DNA of 64,000 nt from Ekhidna lutea (lineage in GTDB: Bacteria; Bacteroidota; Bacteroidia; Cytophagales; Cyclobacteriaceae): assembly GCF_900188325.1 (NCBI RefSeq), contig NZ_FZPD01000002.1:682001-746000 (forward strand), given 5' to 3'. Both the position numbers and the translations under genes were made by a program. Below, in pieces: positions 1 to 12,000 of the stretch (position 1 is the first letter of the stretch; the number at the start of each line of letters is the position of its first letter). Under the pieces are notes generated by a model. The model was given only the letters and a program-made list of their open reading frames with translations, ran no database searches and was not told the origin of the DNA.

Positions 1-291
1 AATCGTAGCATCTCCATTTTTCATACTGGATAAAACGCCAGAAAAATCAGGTGCTTTGGAAAATGTTATTTGAATGTTTTTCCCATTTTTCTGCTGCATG
101 TAATCCCTAAATAATTCAAACATTTCCTTTTCAATACCAGTTACAGTACCGTTCTCATCTTCATAAATGAAAGGGAAAGAGGTGAACCAGATTACTTTTA
201 ATTCACGGTTATTTTGGACGGGTTTGTTCAGTCCGAAAACACTATTGCATAAAGTGCATGCAAATAAAATGATGGCGAAAAGGCGGTGCAT
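1..291 (-). CDS. Extracellular solute-binding protein, family 3-like (5' end only)
   Basis: I translated the minus strand from an ATG at 291 and the frame stays open to the left edge, giving the first 97 residues. The product starts with a hydrophobic signal peptide (MHRLFAIILFACTLC). It continues with ELKVIWFTSFPFIYEDENG and then a stretch around GIEKEMFELF, which is the characteristic start of periplasmic amino-acid-type solute-binding domains (PF00497). Some proteins of this fold are membrane-anchored sensors rather than transporter partners, and the missing C-terminus prevents a choice. The gene diverges from the TetR regulator at 420, and the dyad at 332-360 lies between them. The fold call is fairly secure; the ligand is unknown. 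Confidence 0.75.
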   Translation of the reverse strand, partial: MHRLFAIILFACTLCNSVFGLNKPVQNNRELKVIWFTSFPFIYEDENGTVTGIEKEMFELFRDYMQQKNGKNIQITFSKAPDFSGVLSSMKNGDATI

Positions 292-331
292 ACATAAATA
301 TGGACATTTTGTATTGATGAAAAAATTTACA

Positions 332-360
332 TATACTGTTTCTGTATTAGAAAGAGTATA
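332..360. promoter_or_regulatory. Long inverted repeat, candidate TetR operator
   Basis: TATACTGTTTCT, a 5-nt spacer GTATT, then AGAAAGAGTATA. The two 12-nt arms are complementary at 11 of 12 positions. The dyad lies in the divergent gap, 41 bp upstream of the solute-binding gene start and 59 bp upstream of the TetR gene start. TetR-family regulators typically bind such dyads next to their own gene; the assignment to this regulator is inference. Confidence 0.5.
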
Positions 361-419
361 ATAGTATAAACCTTACTACCCATTTGCTGGTTTTAATGAT
401 AGCTAAACAGAAATAAGTC

Positions 420-1076
420 ATGGCAAAAAAAAACACAAGTAAATCATCCATTCAAAAGGGGTATATGAACTACCTCCTAGAGGAAGGGAAAGCCCCGGAG
501 ACTGTTAGGATTTTCACTAATTTTCTAAAAATAACCGATGATGATTTTTATAAATACTTCGGCTCACTTAAAGGCATTGAAGCTTCCGTTTGGGAAGGAT
601 ATTATTCCAACACTTTCAAGATCGTTCTTAACGATCCTGATTTTGAAGAAATGAATGCCAGAGAAAAGCATCTTTCATTCCTCTACACTTTCCTGGAATT
701 AATCAAACCAGACAGATCGTATGTGCTTTTCAAGCTGGAAGGAAAAAAACCACATGAGTTACCTCAAGAATTAACAAAAACACAAAAAATTGTTACACAG
801 TCTGAAATAGATTGGGCCAAAACATTCGATTTTATACCAGATAAAGCTAAAAATATATCTCAGTCTGCATACAAACGAATGCTCTGGTCTCACACCATTG
901 CCACCTTATTCTTTTGGGTCAAAGACGACTCTGCAAATAGCACTGATACGGATATTTTCATTGAAAAATCCACCCGTACAGCATTTGATATCGGGGAGCT
1001 ACCTGCGTTGGAGTCAATCGTAGATTTAAGTAAGTTTTTCTTACAAAAAATGGGACTATCAAAAACTACAGCCTGA
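420..1076 (+). CDS. TetR/AcrR-family transcriptional regulator
   Basis: This 218-residue protein has the size and layout of TetR regulators. The N-terminal helix-turn-helix spans roughly residues 20-65 (APETVRIFTNFLKITDDDFYKYFGSLKGI read in pieces), with the DDDFYKYFGS segment as recognition helix and following Phe/Tyr signature. The remainder is a helical ligand-binding and dimerisation domain that I cannot assign to a ligand. Its stop codon overlaps the start of the ABC1 kinase gene by 1 nt (TGATG), so the two are probably co-translated. I recall this TetR / ABC1-kinase pairing from other Bacteroidota. Autoregulation through the dyad at 332-360 is plausible. Confidence 0.82.
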   Translation: MAKKNTSKSSIQKGYMNYLLEEGKAPETVRIFTNFLKITDDDFYKYFGSLKGIEASVWEGYYSNTFKIVLNDPDFEEMNAREKHLSFLYTFLELIKPDRSYVLFKLEGKKPHELPQELTKTQKIVTQSEIDWAKTFDFIPDKAKNISQSAYKRMLWSHTIATLFFWVKDDSANSTDTDIFIEKSTRTAFDIGELPALESIVDLSKFFLQKMGLSKTTA

Positions 1077-2392
1077 TGTCAAAAGAACTCAATAGAATTC
1101 CAATTGGAAAAGTAAGGCGGGCAAGCAAGTTCGTAACTACTGGAGCAAAAGTGGGTGCCAACTATGTGAAAGCATATAGTAAAGCGGCTTTAAAAGGTAA
1201 ACTAGATCAAAATGAACTGGATAATGATAATGCGAGAGACATCTATGATTCGCTCAGTGAGTTAAAGGGTAGTGCCCTCAAAATGGCCCAGTTGTTAAGT
1301 ATGGATCAAAATGTGCTTCCAAAGGCTTACGCTGATAAGTTTTCCATGGCACAATACAGTGCACCACCACTCTCCTACCCACTGGTGAAAAAGACATTCA
1401 TTGATAATATGGATAAAGAGCCAAATGAAATATTTGACACTTTTGGTAAGAGTGCGAGCAATGCTGCATCAATGGGTCAGGTGCATAAAGCAGAATTGAA
1501 TGGACAGAAACTGGCTGTAAAAGTCCAATACCCAGGTGTGGCTGATAGTATTAAAAGTGACCTCAAGCTTGCAAAACCCTTCGCGCTAAAGCTCATGAAT
1601 GTAAAGGGTAAGGATGTAGATCCTTATATGAAAGAGGTAGAAGGAAAACTACTTGAAGAAGCAGATTACACACTTGAGCTGAGACAGTCCATGGATTTTG
1701 CACAGAAATGTGAAAATGTAGATGGGGTGTTCTTTCCTACTTATTTTCCAGAGTTGTCCTCCCCACAAATTCTTACAATGAGTTGGTTGAATGGCGAGCC
1801 AATTGGAGCCTGGATGAAGCATGAGCAAAAACAACCAGATAGAGATCGGCTCGGACAAATCCTTTGGAACTTCTACATGTACCAAATGCATGAGCTTCGG
1901 ATGATGCATGCAGATCCGCACCCGGGTAATTTCATTATTGATGCGAACAATAACTTAGGTGTTATTGATTTTGGGTGCATCAAGCATATACCAAAAGATT
2001 TCTATGACGCATACTTTGAACTTACGAGCTATGAGGTATTGGATAACCCTCAACGGGTGGATGAGCTTTTTAGAAAGTTAGAAATTATCAGACCAGATGA
2101 CCCTGAAAAGGATGTCAAAATCGTAACCGCAATGTTCACAGACTTAATCAGGCTACTATCTCGACCATTCAACGAAGGAGTTTTTGATTTTAGTGATGAT
2201 CGGTACTTCACTGAGATTTATATGAAAGGTGAAGCCATCTCAAAAGATCCGGAAATGAACCGATTACAAGCACGAGGATCACGGCATTTCATTTACTTCA
2301 ACAGAACCTTTTTTGGATTGTATAACATCCTCCATGCTTTGAAAGCTAAAGTAGATTGTTCCACCAAAGAAATTTTCAAAGTGGCATCTTAG
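1076..2392 (+). CDS. ABC1/AarF/UbiB-family atypical protein kinase
   Basis: The 438-residue protein carries the kinase-like core of the ABC1 family. The region around residues 47-60 (SLSELKGSALKMAQLLSMD) contains the KxGQ-like inhibitory motif in altered form (KGSALKMAQ). Lys149 lies in LAVKVQYPG, the catalytic-loop motif HADPHPGN has Asp280 and Asn285, and VIDFG has the metal-binding Asp298. ABC1 proteins support ubiquinone biosynthesis or lipid homeostasis through ATPase activity. No quinone genes lie nearby, so the role here is open. The gene overlaps the upstream TetR gene by 1 nt, and its 3' end faces the T9SS gene 5 bp away. Confidence 0.88.
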   Translation: MSKELNRIPIGKVRRASKFVTTGAKVGANYVKAYSKAALKGKLDQNELDNDNARDIYDSLSELKGSALKMAQLLSMDQNVLPKAYADKFSMAQYSAPPLSYPLVKKTFIDNMDKEPNEIFDTFGKSASNAASMGQVHKAELNGQKLAVKVQYPGVADSIKSDLKLAKPFALKLMNVKGKDVDPYMKEVEGKLLEEADYTLELRQSMDFAQKCENVDGVFFPTYFPELSSPQILTMSWLNGEPIGAWMKHEQKQPDRDRLGQILWNFYMYQMHELRMMHADPHPGNFIIDANNNLGVIDFGCIKHIPKDFYDAYFELTSYEVLDNPQRVDELFRKLEIIRPDDPEKDVKIVTAMFTDLIRLLSRPFNEGVFDFSDDRYFTEIYMKGEAISKDPEMNRLQARGSRHFIYFNRTFFGLYNILHALKAKVDCSTKEIFKVAS

Positions 2393-2397
2393 CTATT

Positions 2398-3003
2398 CTA
2401 TTTTACGATTAGTCTGTTGGTCAAAATACTTTTCGAGCCCTCAAAAACAATTATATAAACTCCAGACTTTAACCCTGATAGGTTTATTTGATTTTGAATT
2501 GGTGAATTGAAGACCTTTTTTCCTGCTGGAGAATAGATGCTAATTCGATCAAATGTTCTCTTATCATGATGGAGATTTACATAGAGGTAATTCGTTACCG
2601 GGTTTGGATAGAACATTTCGTTTTGAAAAGCCAAACCTAAAGGCTTTTCTGTTACGTTAATTTTAACAGATGCCATGATATCCCCTCCATTTCCATCACT
2701 TATATCCACTACAAGATCATAAGTGGGATTAGCTGTAAAAACCAATTCATTCTGATCATTGACAGTAAGGTCGCCGGTAGTTTGATCAAGGGCAAAAGCA
2801 TCATTTTTATTACCCGAAAGCAGCGAATGTGTCAGCACATCTCCGTCAGGATCTTCAGCGGTTATAGTGCCAATCAGTGTTCCATTTGGCGTACCTTCCT
2901 CTACATAATAAACCAGTGAAATATCTGGCGATTCATTTTGCGCTTGCAATACAACAGCAAGTATCAAAGACAGAGAGAATAATATAACTCTTAACCCATT
3001 CAT
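2398..3003 (-). CDS. Small T9SS protein: signal peptide, cadherin-like domain, sorting domain
   Basis: This 201-residue protein starts with a signal peptide ending near LAVVLQAQ. Residues about 25-115 form one cadherin-like module (EGTPNGTLIGTITAEDPDGD, then GDLTVND). Residues about 120-201 are a T9SS type-A sorting domain (FYPNPVTNYLYV, IYSPAGKKV, LKSGVYIIVFEG, RLIVK end). The start lies 7 nt after the stop of the giant gene, so the two are almost certainly one operon. The whole protein mirrors the last 190 residues of its giant neighbour with a new signal peptide attached. It is expected to be exported to the surface; its target is unknown. Confidence 0.85.
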   Translation of the reverse strand: MNGLRVILFSLSLILAVVLQAQNESPDISLVYYVEEGTPNGTLIGTITAEDPDGDVLTHSLLSGNKNDAFALDQTTGDLTVNDQNELVFTANPTYDLVVDISDGNGGDIMASVKINVTEKPLGLAFQNEMFYPNPVTNYLYVNLHHDKRTFDRISIYSPAGKKVFNSPIQNQINLSGLKSGVYIIVFEGSKSILTNRLIVK

Positions 3004-3010
3004 TTCTTCA

Positions 3011-6000
3011 CTATTTCTTTATTACAATATTTCGAGAGACCATTTTGTCATCAAATTGGATAATCAGGTTGTAGATACCGGAAGCAATATCCGAGATATC
3101 AATTCTCATGAAAAATGCTTCTCTTTGATCAACTGAAATCTCTACCTGACTTCCATTAAGTGCATATAGTTCAACCGTAAGTTCTTGAGTGTTTCTGTTC
3201 TGCGAATCAATAAATAGGCTCATTGAAGCTGGATTAGGGTATACTCTTATACCCTCAACTTCCGGATCTATACCTAATGCATCTTCATCGATATCAATTA
3301 GGTTGATCGTTACGTCAGCAAAGGTCATCCCTCCCGCTCCATCATCTACTTCCACCATCAATTCAAATGAAGGTGTCACTTCAAAATCAAGTATAGTTTC
3401 ATCATTAACCGTAAGATCACCGCTAACAGCATTCAAGGAAAATGCACCACTTTCATTTCCTGAAATGATGGAGTAAGTCAACTCATTGTTATCTGCATCA
3501 GAACCGGTCACACTCCCTATTAATGTACCATTTGGAGTGTTTTCATGGATATAGAAAATATAAATGACACTTGGGGATTGATTACCTCTCTCAACAGTCA
3601 CGATAGCAGTTGCATTACCTTCATTACCAGATTGATCTGTTGCGGTCAGTGTAATGGTATTATCTCCTAAATCCTCTATTGTAAACGTAGTTTGGTCAAT
3701 TGATAAGGTAAACGTACAATTATCAGTTGTTCCATTATCGATATCCGTTGGTGAAATGGTAGCTGAACCTGTATCATCCAATGTGACTGTAATATCCTGA
3801 GTAACTACGACTGGGGCCTCATCATCTACCACAGTTACTGTTGCTGTTCCCGTTGAGGTGTTGGTACCATCAGTAGCTGTTAAAGTCACCGTTTGAGTTC
3901 CAACATCCGTACAGTCAAAGTCTGTTCGATCCAAGGATAAGGTCAAAGTGCAATTATCTGTGCTGCCACTGTCAACATCTGCTGGTGTGATCGTAGCAGT
4001 ACCAGTTACATCTAAGGTGACTGTGATATCCTGAGTCACTACTACTGGTGCTGTATCATCTATAACCGTTACTGTTGCTGTTCCCGTTGAGGTGTTGGTA
4101 CCATCAGTAGCTGTTAAAGTCACCGTTTGAGTTCCAATATCCGTACAATCAAAATCTGTTCGATCCAATGATAAGGTCAATGAGCAATTATCCGTGCTTC
4201 CATTGTCGATATCAGTCGTTGTTATAGAAACTGAACCTGTATCATCCAATGTGACTGTAATATCCTGAGTGACTACTACTGGTGCTGTATCATCTATAAC
4301 CGTTACTGTTGCGGTTCCCGCTGAGGTGTTGGTACCATCAGAAGCTGATAAGGTCACCGTTTGAGTACCAACATCAGCACAATCAAAGTCTGTTCGATCC
4401 AATGACAAAGTGAATGAGCAATTATCCGTGCTTCCATTATCGATATCTGTTGGTGTGATCGTAGCAGTACCAGTTGCATCTAAGGTGACTGTAATATCCT
4501 GAGTAATTACGACAGGTGCGCTATCATCAACTACCGTTACTGTTGCGGTTCCTGTCGAAGTGTTGGTACCATCAGATGCAGTTAATATCATAGTTTGATC
4601 GCCTACATCAGTGCAGTCAAAGTCTGTCTGATTCAATGACAAAGTGAATGAGCAATTATCCGTGCTTCCATCATCAATATCTGTTGTCGATATCGTAGCT
4701 GAGCCTGTTGCATCGAAGGCAATCGTAATATCCTGCGTGACTACTATAGGTGCGCTATTATCAACTACCGTTACTGTTGCGGTTCCTGTCGAAGTGTTGG
4801 TACCATCAGATGCAGTTAATATCACCGTTTGATCGCCTACATCAGTGCAGTCAAAGTCTGTCTGATCCAATGACAAAGTGAATGAGCAATTATCCGTGCT
4901 TCCATTGTCGATATCTGTTGGTGTGATCGTAGCAGTACCAGTTGCATCTAAGGTGACTGTAATATCCTGAGTCACTACTACTGGTGCTGTATCATCTATA
5001 ACCGTTATTGTTGCGGTTCCCGTTGAGGTGTTAGTACCATCAGAAGCTGATAAGGTAACCGTTTGATTACCAACATCTGAACAGTCAAAGTCTGTTCGAT
5101 CCAATGATAAGGTCAATGAGCAATTATCCGTGCTTCCATTGTCGATATCTGTTGGTGTGATCGTAGCAGTACCAGTTGCATCTAAGGTGACTGTAATATC
5201 CTGAGTAACTACTACTGGTGCTGTATCATCAACCACTGTTATTGTTGCGGTTTCCGTTGAGGTGTTGGTACCATCAGTAGCTGCTAAAGTCACCGTTTGA
5301 GTTCCAACATCCGTACAGTCAAAGTCTGTTCGATCCAATGACAAAGTGAATGAGCAATTATCCGTGCTGCCATTATCGATATCTGTTGGTGTGATCGTTG
5401 CTGTGCCGGTGGCATCTAAGGTGACTGTAATATCCTGAGTCACCACGTCTGGCGCCTCATCATCAACTATTGTTACGGTTGCCGAAGCATTGGAGCTATT
5501 GCCTCCTTCATCCGTAACCGTCAGTGTCACCGTATTTGCACCAAGTGTAGTACAATCAAAATCAGTCACATCTAGTACAAGGACTAGATTAGCTGCAATT
5601 GTCTCATCGTCTGAACTTCCATTATCAATATCCGATGGCGCTATAGAAACATTGCCGGTAGCATCTAGTGAAACAGATATATCCTGCGTGATGACAGTTG
5701 GGTTATCATCTACAGTGACGTTGAACGCATCCGAACTGATTGTTAAACCAGTGACTACACTATTCGTCACTTCCAGGTGATAAGATCCCTGATCTGCTTC
5801 AGTGACATTAGCTATATTAAGGTTGTCTGTTGTTTGACCCGAAACCGGGCTTCCATCCAGGTACCATTGGTAACTGTTGTTAGATCCGCCTACGCTAATA
5901 GTTACATCAAGTAATTCTCCAGCATTTAAGTCTTGGTCTGTGGGAGCAGTAATATTAGCTTGAGGACTGTAATTGTTCAATACTGAAATATTGAGTTCCA

Positions 6001-9000
6001 AATCATCAAACTCTAACACATTATCGTTGACATCAAACTCTATTAGACTAACAATGGAAGACATGTCAGGCAATCCTGATAATTGATTAGACTCAATTTC
6101 GAGTTTAGAAAGTAGAGTTAAATTTGAAAATGTGGCAGGAACACTTCCACTTAACTGATTTCCTGCTAATTGCATATCAGCTAATTGAGTTAGATTGCCT
6201 AGTTCGGATGGAATTGAACCAGTTAGCTGATTATTATCTAATTGAAAAACAGTAAGTTGAGTTAAATTTCCCAGTTCGGTCGGAATACTCCCTGTCAGCA
6301 TATTGTTGTCTATATCGAAGCTTTCAAGGTTAACAAGCAATCCGAGTTCCACAGGTAAAGTGCCTGATAATTGGTTTGTTCCCAGGTTAAGACTAAGAAG
6401 GTTTGATAGGTTACCTAGCTCAACAGGTATTGATCCCGTTAATTGATTCGAATTAAGTCTAAGCTGTACAAGTGCTGACAAATCGCCAAGTTCGACAGGA
6501 ATAGATCCTGAAAATTGATTATCATCAAGCCATAAGTATTCTAGGTTGACCATGGTACCTAGTCCGGGAGGTATATCCCCGCTCAATTGATTTACTGAAA
6601 GAACCAGCCAATTGAGGTTTGCGAGACCAAAAATTTCCGAAGGAATGGATCCTGTCAATTGATTGTCTTCTAAATCAATTATTTCAATGGCAGATAGGGA
6701 ACCCAATTCCATTGGGATTGTTCCTGAAAGTAGATTCTCTTCAAAATCTAGTTCAATCAAATTAACAAGATTGCCTAGTTCAGAAGGAATTACGCCATTT
6801 AATTGGTTTACCTCCAAATTCAAATTTTCAAGACTGGTCAGATTCCCTATCTCTGATGGAATGGATCCTGTGAGCTGATTGAACCCTAAAATAAGTGCAA
6901 CAAGCTCAGGCAAATTTCCTATCTCTGAAGGAATCGTGCCTACGAGATTGTTGCTATTCAAGTCAATCGAATTGACCCTAATCCCAGATACGGTTACTCC
7001 ATACCATGTACTCACATCATTTCCGCTCAACCAATTAGTATTGTTAGTCCAGTTGGCGCCATCGGTTGAATTGTACAAAGCAACTAAAGCATTGTAGTCT
7101 TGTTCGAACACACCACCCAGAATAAGTTCTGTAAAAGAAAATTCAGAAATGCCATTTGTCACATCGGTCACACTTGTCACATATTCCTCTTCAATATCAA
7201 TTGAACCGGTGTATGACCAAGTGCCGCTACTTGCAGATACGGTAGCGATATGAACGTAACCTTGACGGTCACTACAGGTGGAGTTTGTTTGATATATATC
7301 TACCGTAGAACCATCTTGAGCCATGGTGACCCCAGATATTCCTCCAGCCGAAATGGAGGTAATATGTGGAAAATCTACGGTAGGAGTAAGCTCAAATTCG
7401 ACCCCTTTGACGGAATTACAGTAATATGAATTGCGTAAAATATTGTTTCCATTATCGTCAGAAAGATTTTCAAAATAGATGCCTGAACCCGAATTATTGG
7501 CAATGATATTTTCTACTCCTGTGCCACCAATGGATACCGAAGTAGTCGCATCAGAAATAGAGATTCCATGTCCGCCATTTCCGATGGCTGTGATACCGTC
7601 CAGGCCTAGACCTATTGTGTTCCCTTCAATCTCAAAGGCACTCTGCCCATTGATATAGATTCCATCTCCGGTGTTCCCGGCGATTATATTGTTATTAAAA
7701 CTAAGATTATTATCACCAGCTTGTGCAAGCAACCAAACGCCATCCAGATCAGGATTTGACGAACCAATCGGCGTGTCTCCAGCAGCATTTAGTCCAATAA
7801 TATTATTTTGAACGATATTATTATCAGAGGCTGCACCAAAATAGACATTGGTCCATTGGTAACTTCCGGAGATAACATTTTCATAGCCAGGAGTAGGACT
7901 TCCTATGATACAGTTGTTCGTTGTTCCATTAGAAATAATCAACCCAGTCCTATTGCCAAAATTATTCTCTCCATTGATGTCCGTTCCGATCAGGTTGCCA
8001 TATACCTGAATATCACTGGCGCCATCAGCTATAAATACACCGTATTCTGATGCATCTCCATCTTCGATAATCGCTCCATTATTTGAAATAACGTTTCCTT
8101 CGCCGGCATCTCGATCTCCTCCTATGATGAAAGGCCCGGAGGTATAGCCAACTACAATCCCACTACTTTCATTTCCATCAGGTGCTAATCCGTCAGGGGT
8201 TGTACCAATTCGATTGGCTTGTATCACACAATTATTACATTGATAAAATATGATTCCATTCCCATTTGAACTGATTACATTCCCTTTATTAGGTGCTCCA
8301 ATTGTACTATTATCCGGTCCGCCTGGTAAATTTTGTCCAAAAATTCCAACACTCGTAAACCCCGTAATATGAAGCCCATAAATTTCAACATTGCCGAGAG
8401 ATCCAATTTCCAATCCACGACTTATCCCATTTATTGCCCCATCTATACGTGGCATCAATCCTGCGTCTATGTCCCAGCCCGGTTGAGTGGTCCCATCGAT
8501 GATCATTCCAATTCCGGAGTTTGTCATTACCGGAAGCTGAGATGCAACATCAATTTTCCATGAATCACTTGACCCATCTCCAGGTAAATTGAATGAAATG
8601 GTAGCTTTTGTTGGACTTGCAATCGCATTTTCAATGCACCAACGGAGTGAGCCAATTCCATCGTCCAGCGTATTGGTCACTAGAAATGGATTTTGAGTAC
8701 CAAACTCAGAGGTACCGTCGGTTCCATTGGTTGCGGTTGCTGTAATTACATCTGTGCCTAGTGCAATTATCAGCCCCGTTATCTCCCAATCACCTGAAAT
8801 ATCTACCGTTGTACTTCCTAAGTATTCCGTGCCTTGTGAAGGGGAGCAGGCAGAGTTATCTCGATAAACATGAATGGTGTTACCTGAAGTTCCTGTACCT
8901 CCTACGGTGGTTGCAGTAACTTCATTGATAATAGGCGCAGCAATTCCACCATTAGCTCCACTGATCAAATCAATCCCCGTTCCATTACAATAGATCTCAT

Positions 9001-12000
9001 TGCCTATAATCTGATTACCCTGATGAACCGAATGTGTGATTTCCACCCCTACAGCGGTATTATATGCAATAGTGTTTGCTTCTCCGATCCCTGTGCCACC
9101 TATTATATTATTGTCGCACCCAGAACCTCCAACGCCAACGGTCGAAAATCCCTTGTTATTTGGAAGTGGTAATGAACCATTGGCGTCTACCCCAATAAAA
9201 TTACCTTGAATTATTGTTCCATCCGAGGTGTTGAGTGAAATAGCCGTCCCTGAATTACCAGATATAACATTATTCAGTATTTGACAATTTCCGGATAAGC
9301 CAAGGCCAATTCCAGTGTTGTTCGGTACTGCAGACGTTCCTGTTGGATCAGTCCCTATATAGTTACCTTCAATGATGGATAAGGAAGCTCCATTTGTAGC
9401 AATAGCTGTGCTGTTCCCAGAGATAACATTTCCTTCACCTGGATTTGCACCTCCAATAAAATGAGTGTTCGAGCCTGTGGAAGTGGTGATTCCATTGGTA
9501 TTTCCAAGCCCTGTATTTCCATATTCGTCAGTTCCAATGTAATTGCCATGAAATACGATTTGATCCGTGAAGGTCGATCTGGTTCCATCGACACAAAGTA
9601 CAATGGTGTTCCCCATTCCGGGAGCTCCAATAATGGAACCGTTTGCTCCATCGCCGTATAGTCTAATACCTGTTGTGAAATTAGTAATGTAAAAACCATA
9701 TACTTCAATCACTCCGGGTTGGGTATTTATGCCATTGGTTGGGCCATTGAGTCCATCAAGGACAATATTAAAGTTCCCAGTACCAGCCTGGGTTGTTGCG
9801 TCCAAAACCAAATCTTCCGTAATAACCGGCAAACCGGTAACAGGAGTAATTGTCCAGGTTTCATCACCCGTACCGCCATCTAGATTGTAATTAGGATCAG
9901 TATTTGGGATGTTAAAGGAGATGGTTTGCTGACCCGAAATGACATTTGCATTATCAATTGTCCACCGAAGCGAGCCCTCCCCATCATCTTGCGTGTTGGT
10001 CACCACAAATGCCTCAGAGCAGTCTACTCCCGCATCATTTATAGTCCAGTTATAGGTCGCTCCTTCCAATATGTCTTTTGCTGCCTGTGAGGTACAATAG
10101 GTAATTCCGGTAGCATTTAAAGTGATACTCACTGGGATTGTTTCTGATCCTCCATTATCATCCGCCCAGCCAATCAGTGTTGCATCATAGTTTCCAGTCG
10201 AAAGTCCGGAATTATCAAGCATCCCATTCATAAACTGTACCATGCCAATGTCCCAATTTCCTAAAGACTGATTGAATGATGTCGCATTATTGAACAGATT
10301 AGTCATATCAACAATAGAACTTACATCCCAACTACTCAAGTCCTGGTTGAAGGCAACTGCCCCTTCAAACATTTGACGAAAAGCGCTTACACCACTGATG
10401 TCCCAGTTACTAATATTTCCATTAAAATTTCCAGTTGCGGCAAACATGAGTTCCATATTGCCAACTGTGCTCACGTTCCACGCGTCACCTCCACCATTTC
10501 CGGCACCTGCCTGAAAGATTAAATCTTGGTTAAAATTTGATGCACCCCAAAACATGCGATTCATTGTGTTAACTATGGAGACATCCCATAAACCAATGTC
10601 CTGATTAAAGGCACTCGCATCTCGAAACATCTCTGACATATCAGTAACAAGACTTGTTTCCCAGGATGTAATATTTCCATTGAAGTCTGTAGCACCGTTA
10701 AACATTCCCGCCATATTATTCACAGTACTGACATCCCATGAATTCAGGTTTTGATTGAACGCAGAAGCAAGTGCAAACATGTTGGACATATCTTGTACAA
10801 GACTGGTATTCGTGCTCCAGGAGTCAATGGGTTGATCAAATGCAATAGCACCCTGAAACATGCCGGTCATAGTGTTTACGTTTGAAACATCCCAGTTCGT
10901 TATATTACCATTGAATTGTGTAGCTCCGGAAAATGTGTTCGCCATATTAGTGACGCTACTTACATCCCAGGCGATTCCTCCATTGTTACCTCCACCAGGT
11001 GTTGTAATAAGATCTCTATTGAATGGTGATCCAGAGAAGGTGCCAGCCAGGGTATTTACATTCGAAGTTTCCCAACCGCTGATATCCTGATCAAAAGCCA
11101 ATGCCGACAAAAACAAGTTCGACATATCAGTCACAGTGCTGACATCCCAGGAAGAAATGTTTCCATCGAAAATGATAGCCTCTCGAAACATTCCACTCAT
11201 ATTATCAAGTACCCCGAATGTCCAGCCGTTTAGCGATTGATTGAGGGCATAGGCTTGATAAAAAGTTTCAACAGCTGTAGTAAGATTTGGCATATTCCAT
11301 CCATCAATGTTTCCATTGAATGAGATGGCTGTCTGGAACATCCGGCTGATATCGGTCACCGCCGTAGGTGTCCAAGTGTTCAAATGTTGATTGAAGCTTT
11401 GAGCACCCCAGAACATACCGAACATGGTAGTTACATTGCTCACATCCCACATATCCACGTTTCCATTGAACGCTGTGCTGAACGCAAATACCTGGGTCAT
11501 GTTCTGCACATTGCTGACATTCCAGTTATTGAAATTCTCAGTAGTTAAAGCCGGACATGACTGGAACATGGATGTCATATCAATCACGTTGGACAGATCG
11601 GGTGCATCTGTTGCAGGTACAGTGAGATTGTCGCAAGACAGAAATGCCTGAGCCATGGAAGTCCATGCAACATCACCCCATTGCTCAACGGTTTGAATTT
11701 TTAATCGCTCCGTACCCGCATTAAAATAAATTCTAGGGAAGGCTCCAGAAATTTCAACCTGATAGGTATCGCCATTTTGTAGTCCGGTAATATTGTAAGG
11801 CACATCAGACATCACCGTTGCTGAACCATCACCTAGGCCGCCATTGTCCAGGTTGGTCCAGGTTATACTATAGTTATACGTCTCTCCTGCAAAAGTTGGA
11901 ATGGTTATTTCTCCAGTTGCATCTACGAGCCATGTGGTGACAAAAGGACAATTACTTCCCGCATCAGTTATAGTCCAGTTGTAGGTCGCTCCTTCCAATA

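Noticed and set aside
167-361. Plus-strand frame of 64 codons near the left edge
   Set aside because: It overlaps the minus-strand solute-binding gene and the dyad, and its translation has no recognisable features.
3572-5698. Regular 234-bp repeats that could be mistaken for a repeat array such as CRISPR
   Set aside because: Units are long, contiguous without spacers and stay in the coding frame of the giant protein.
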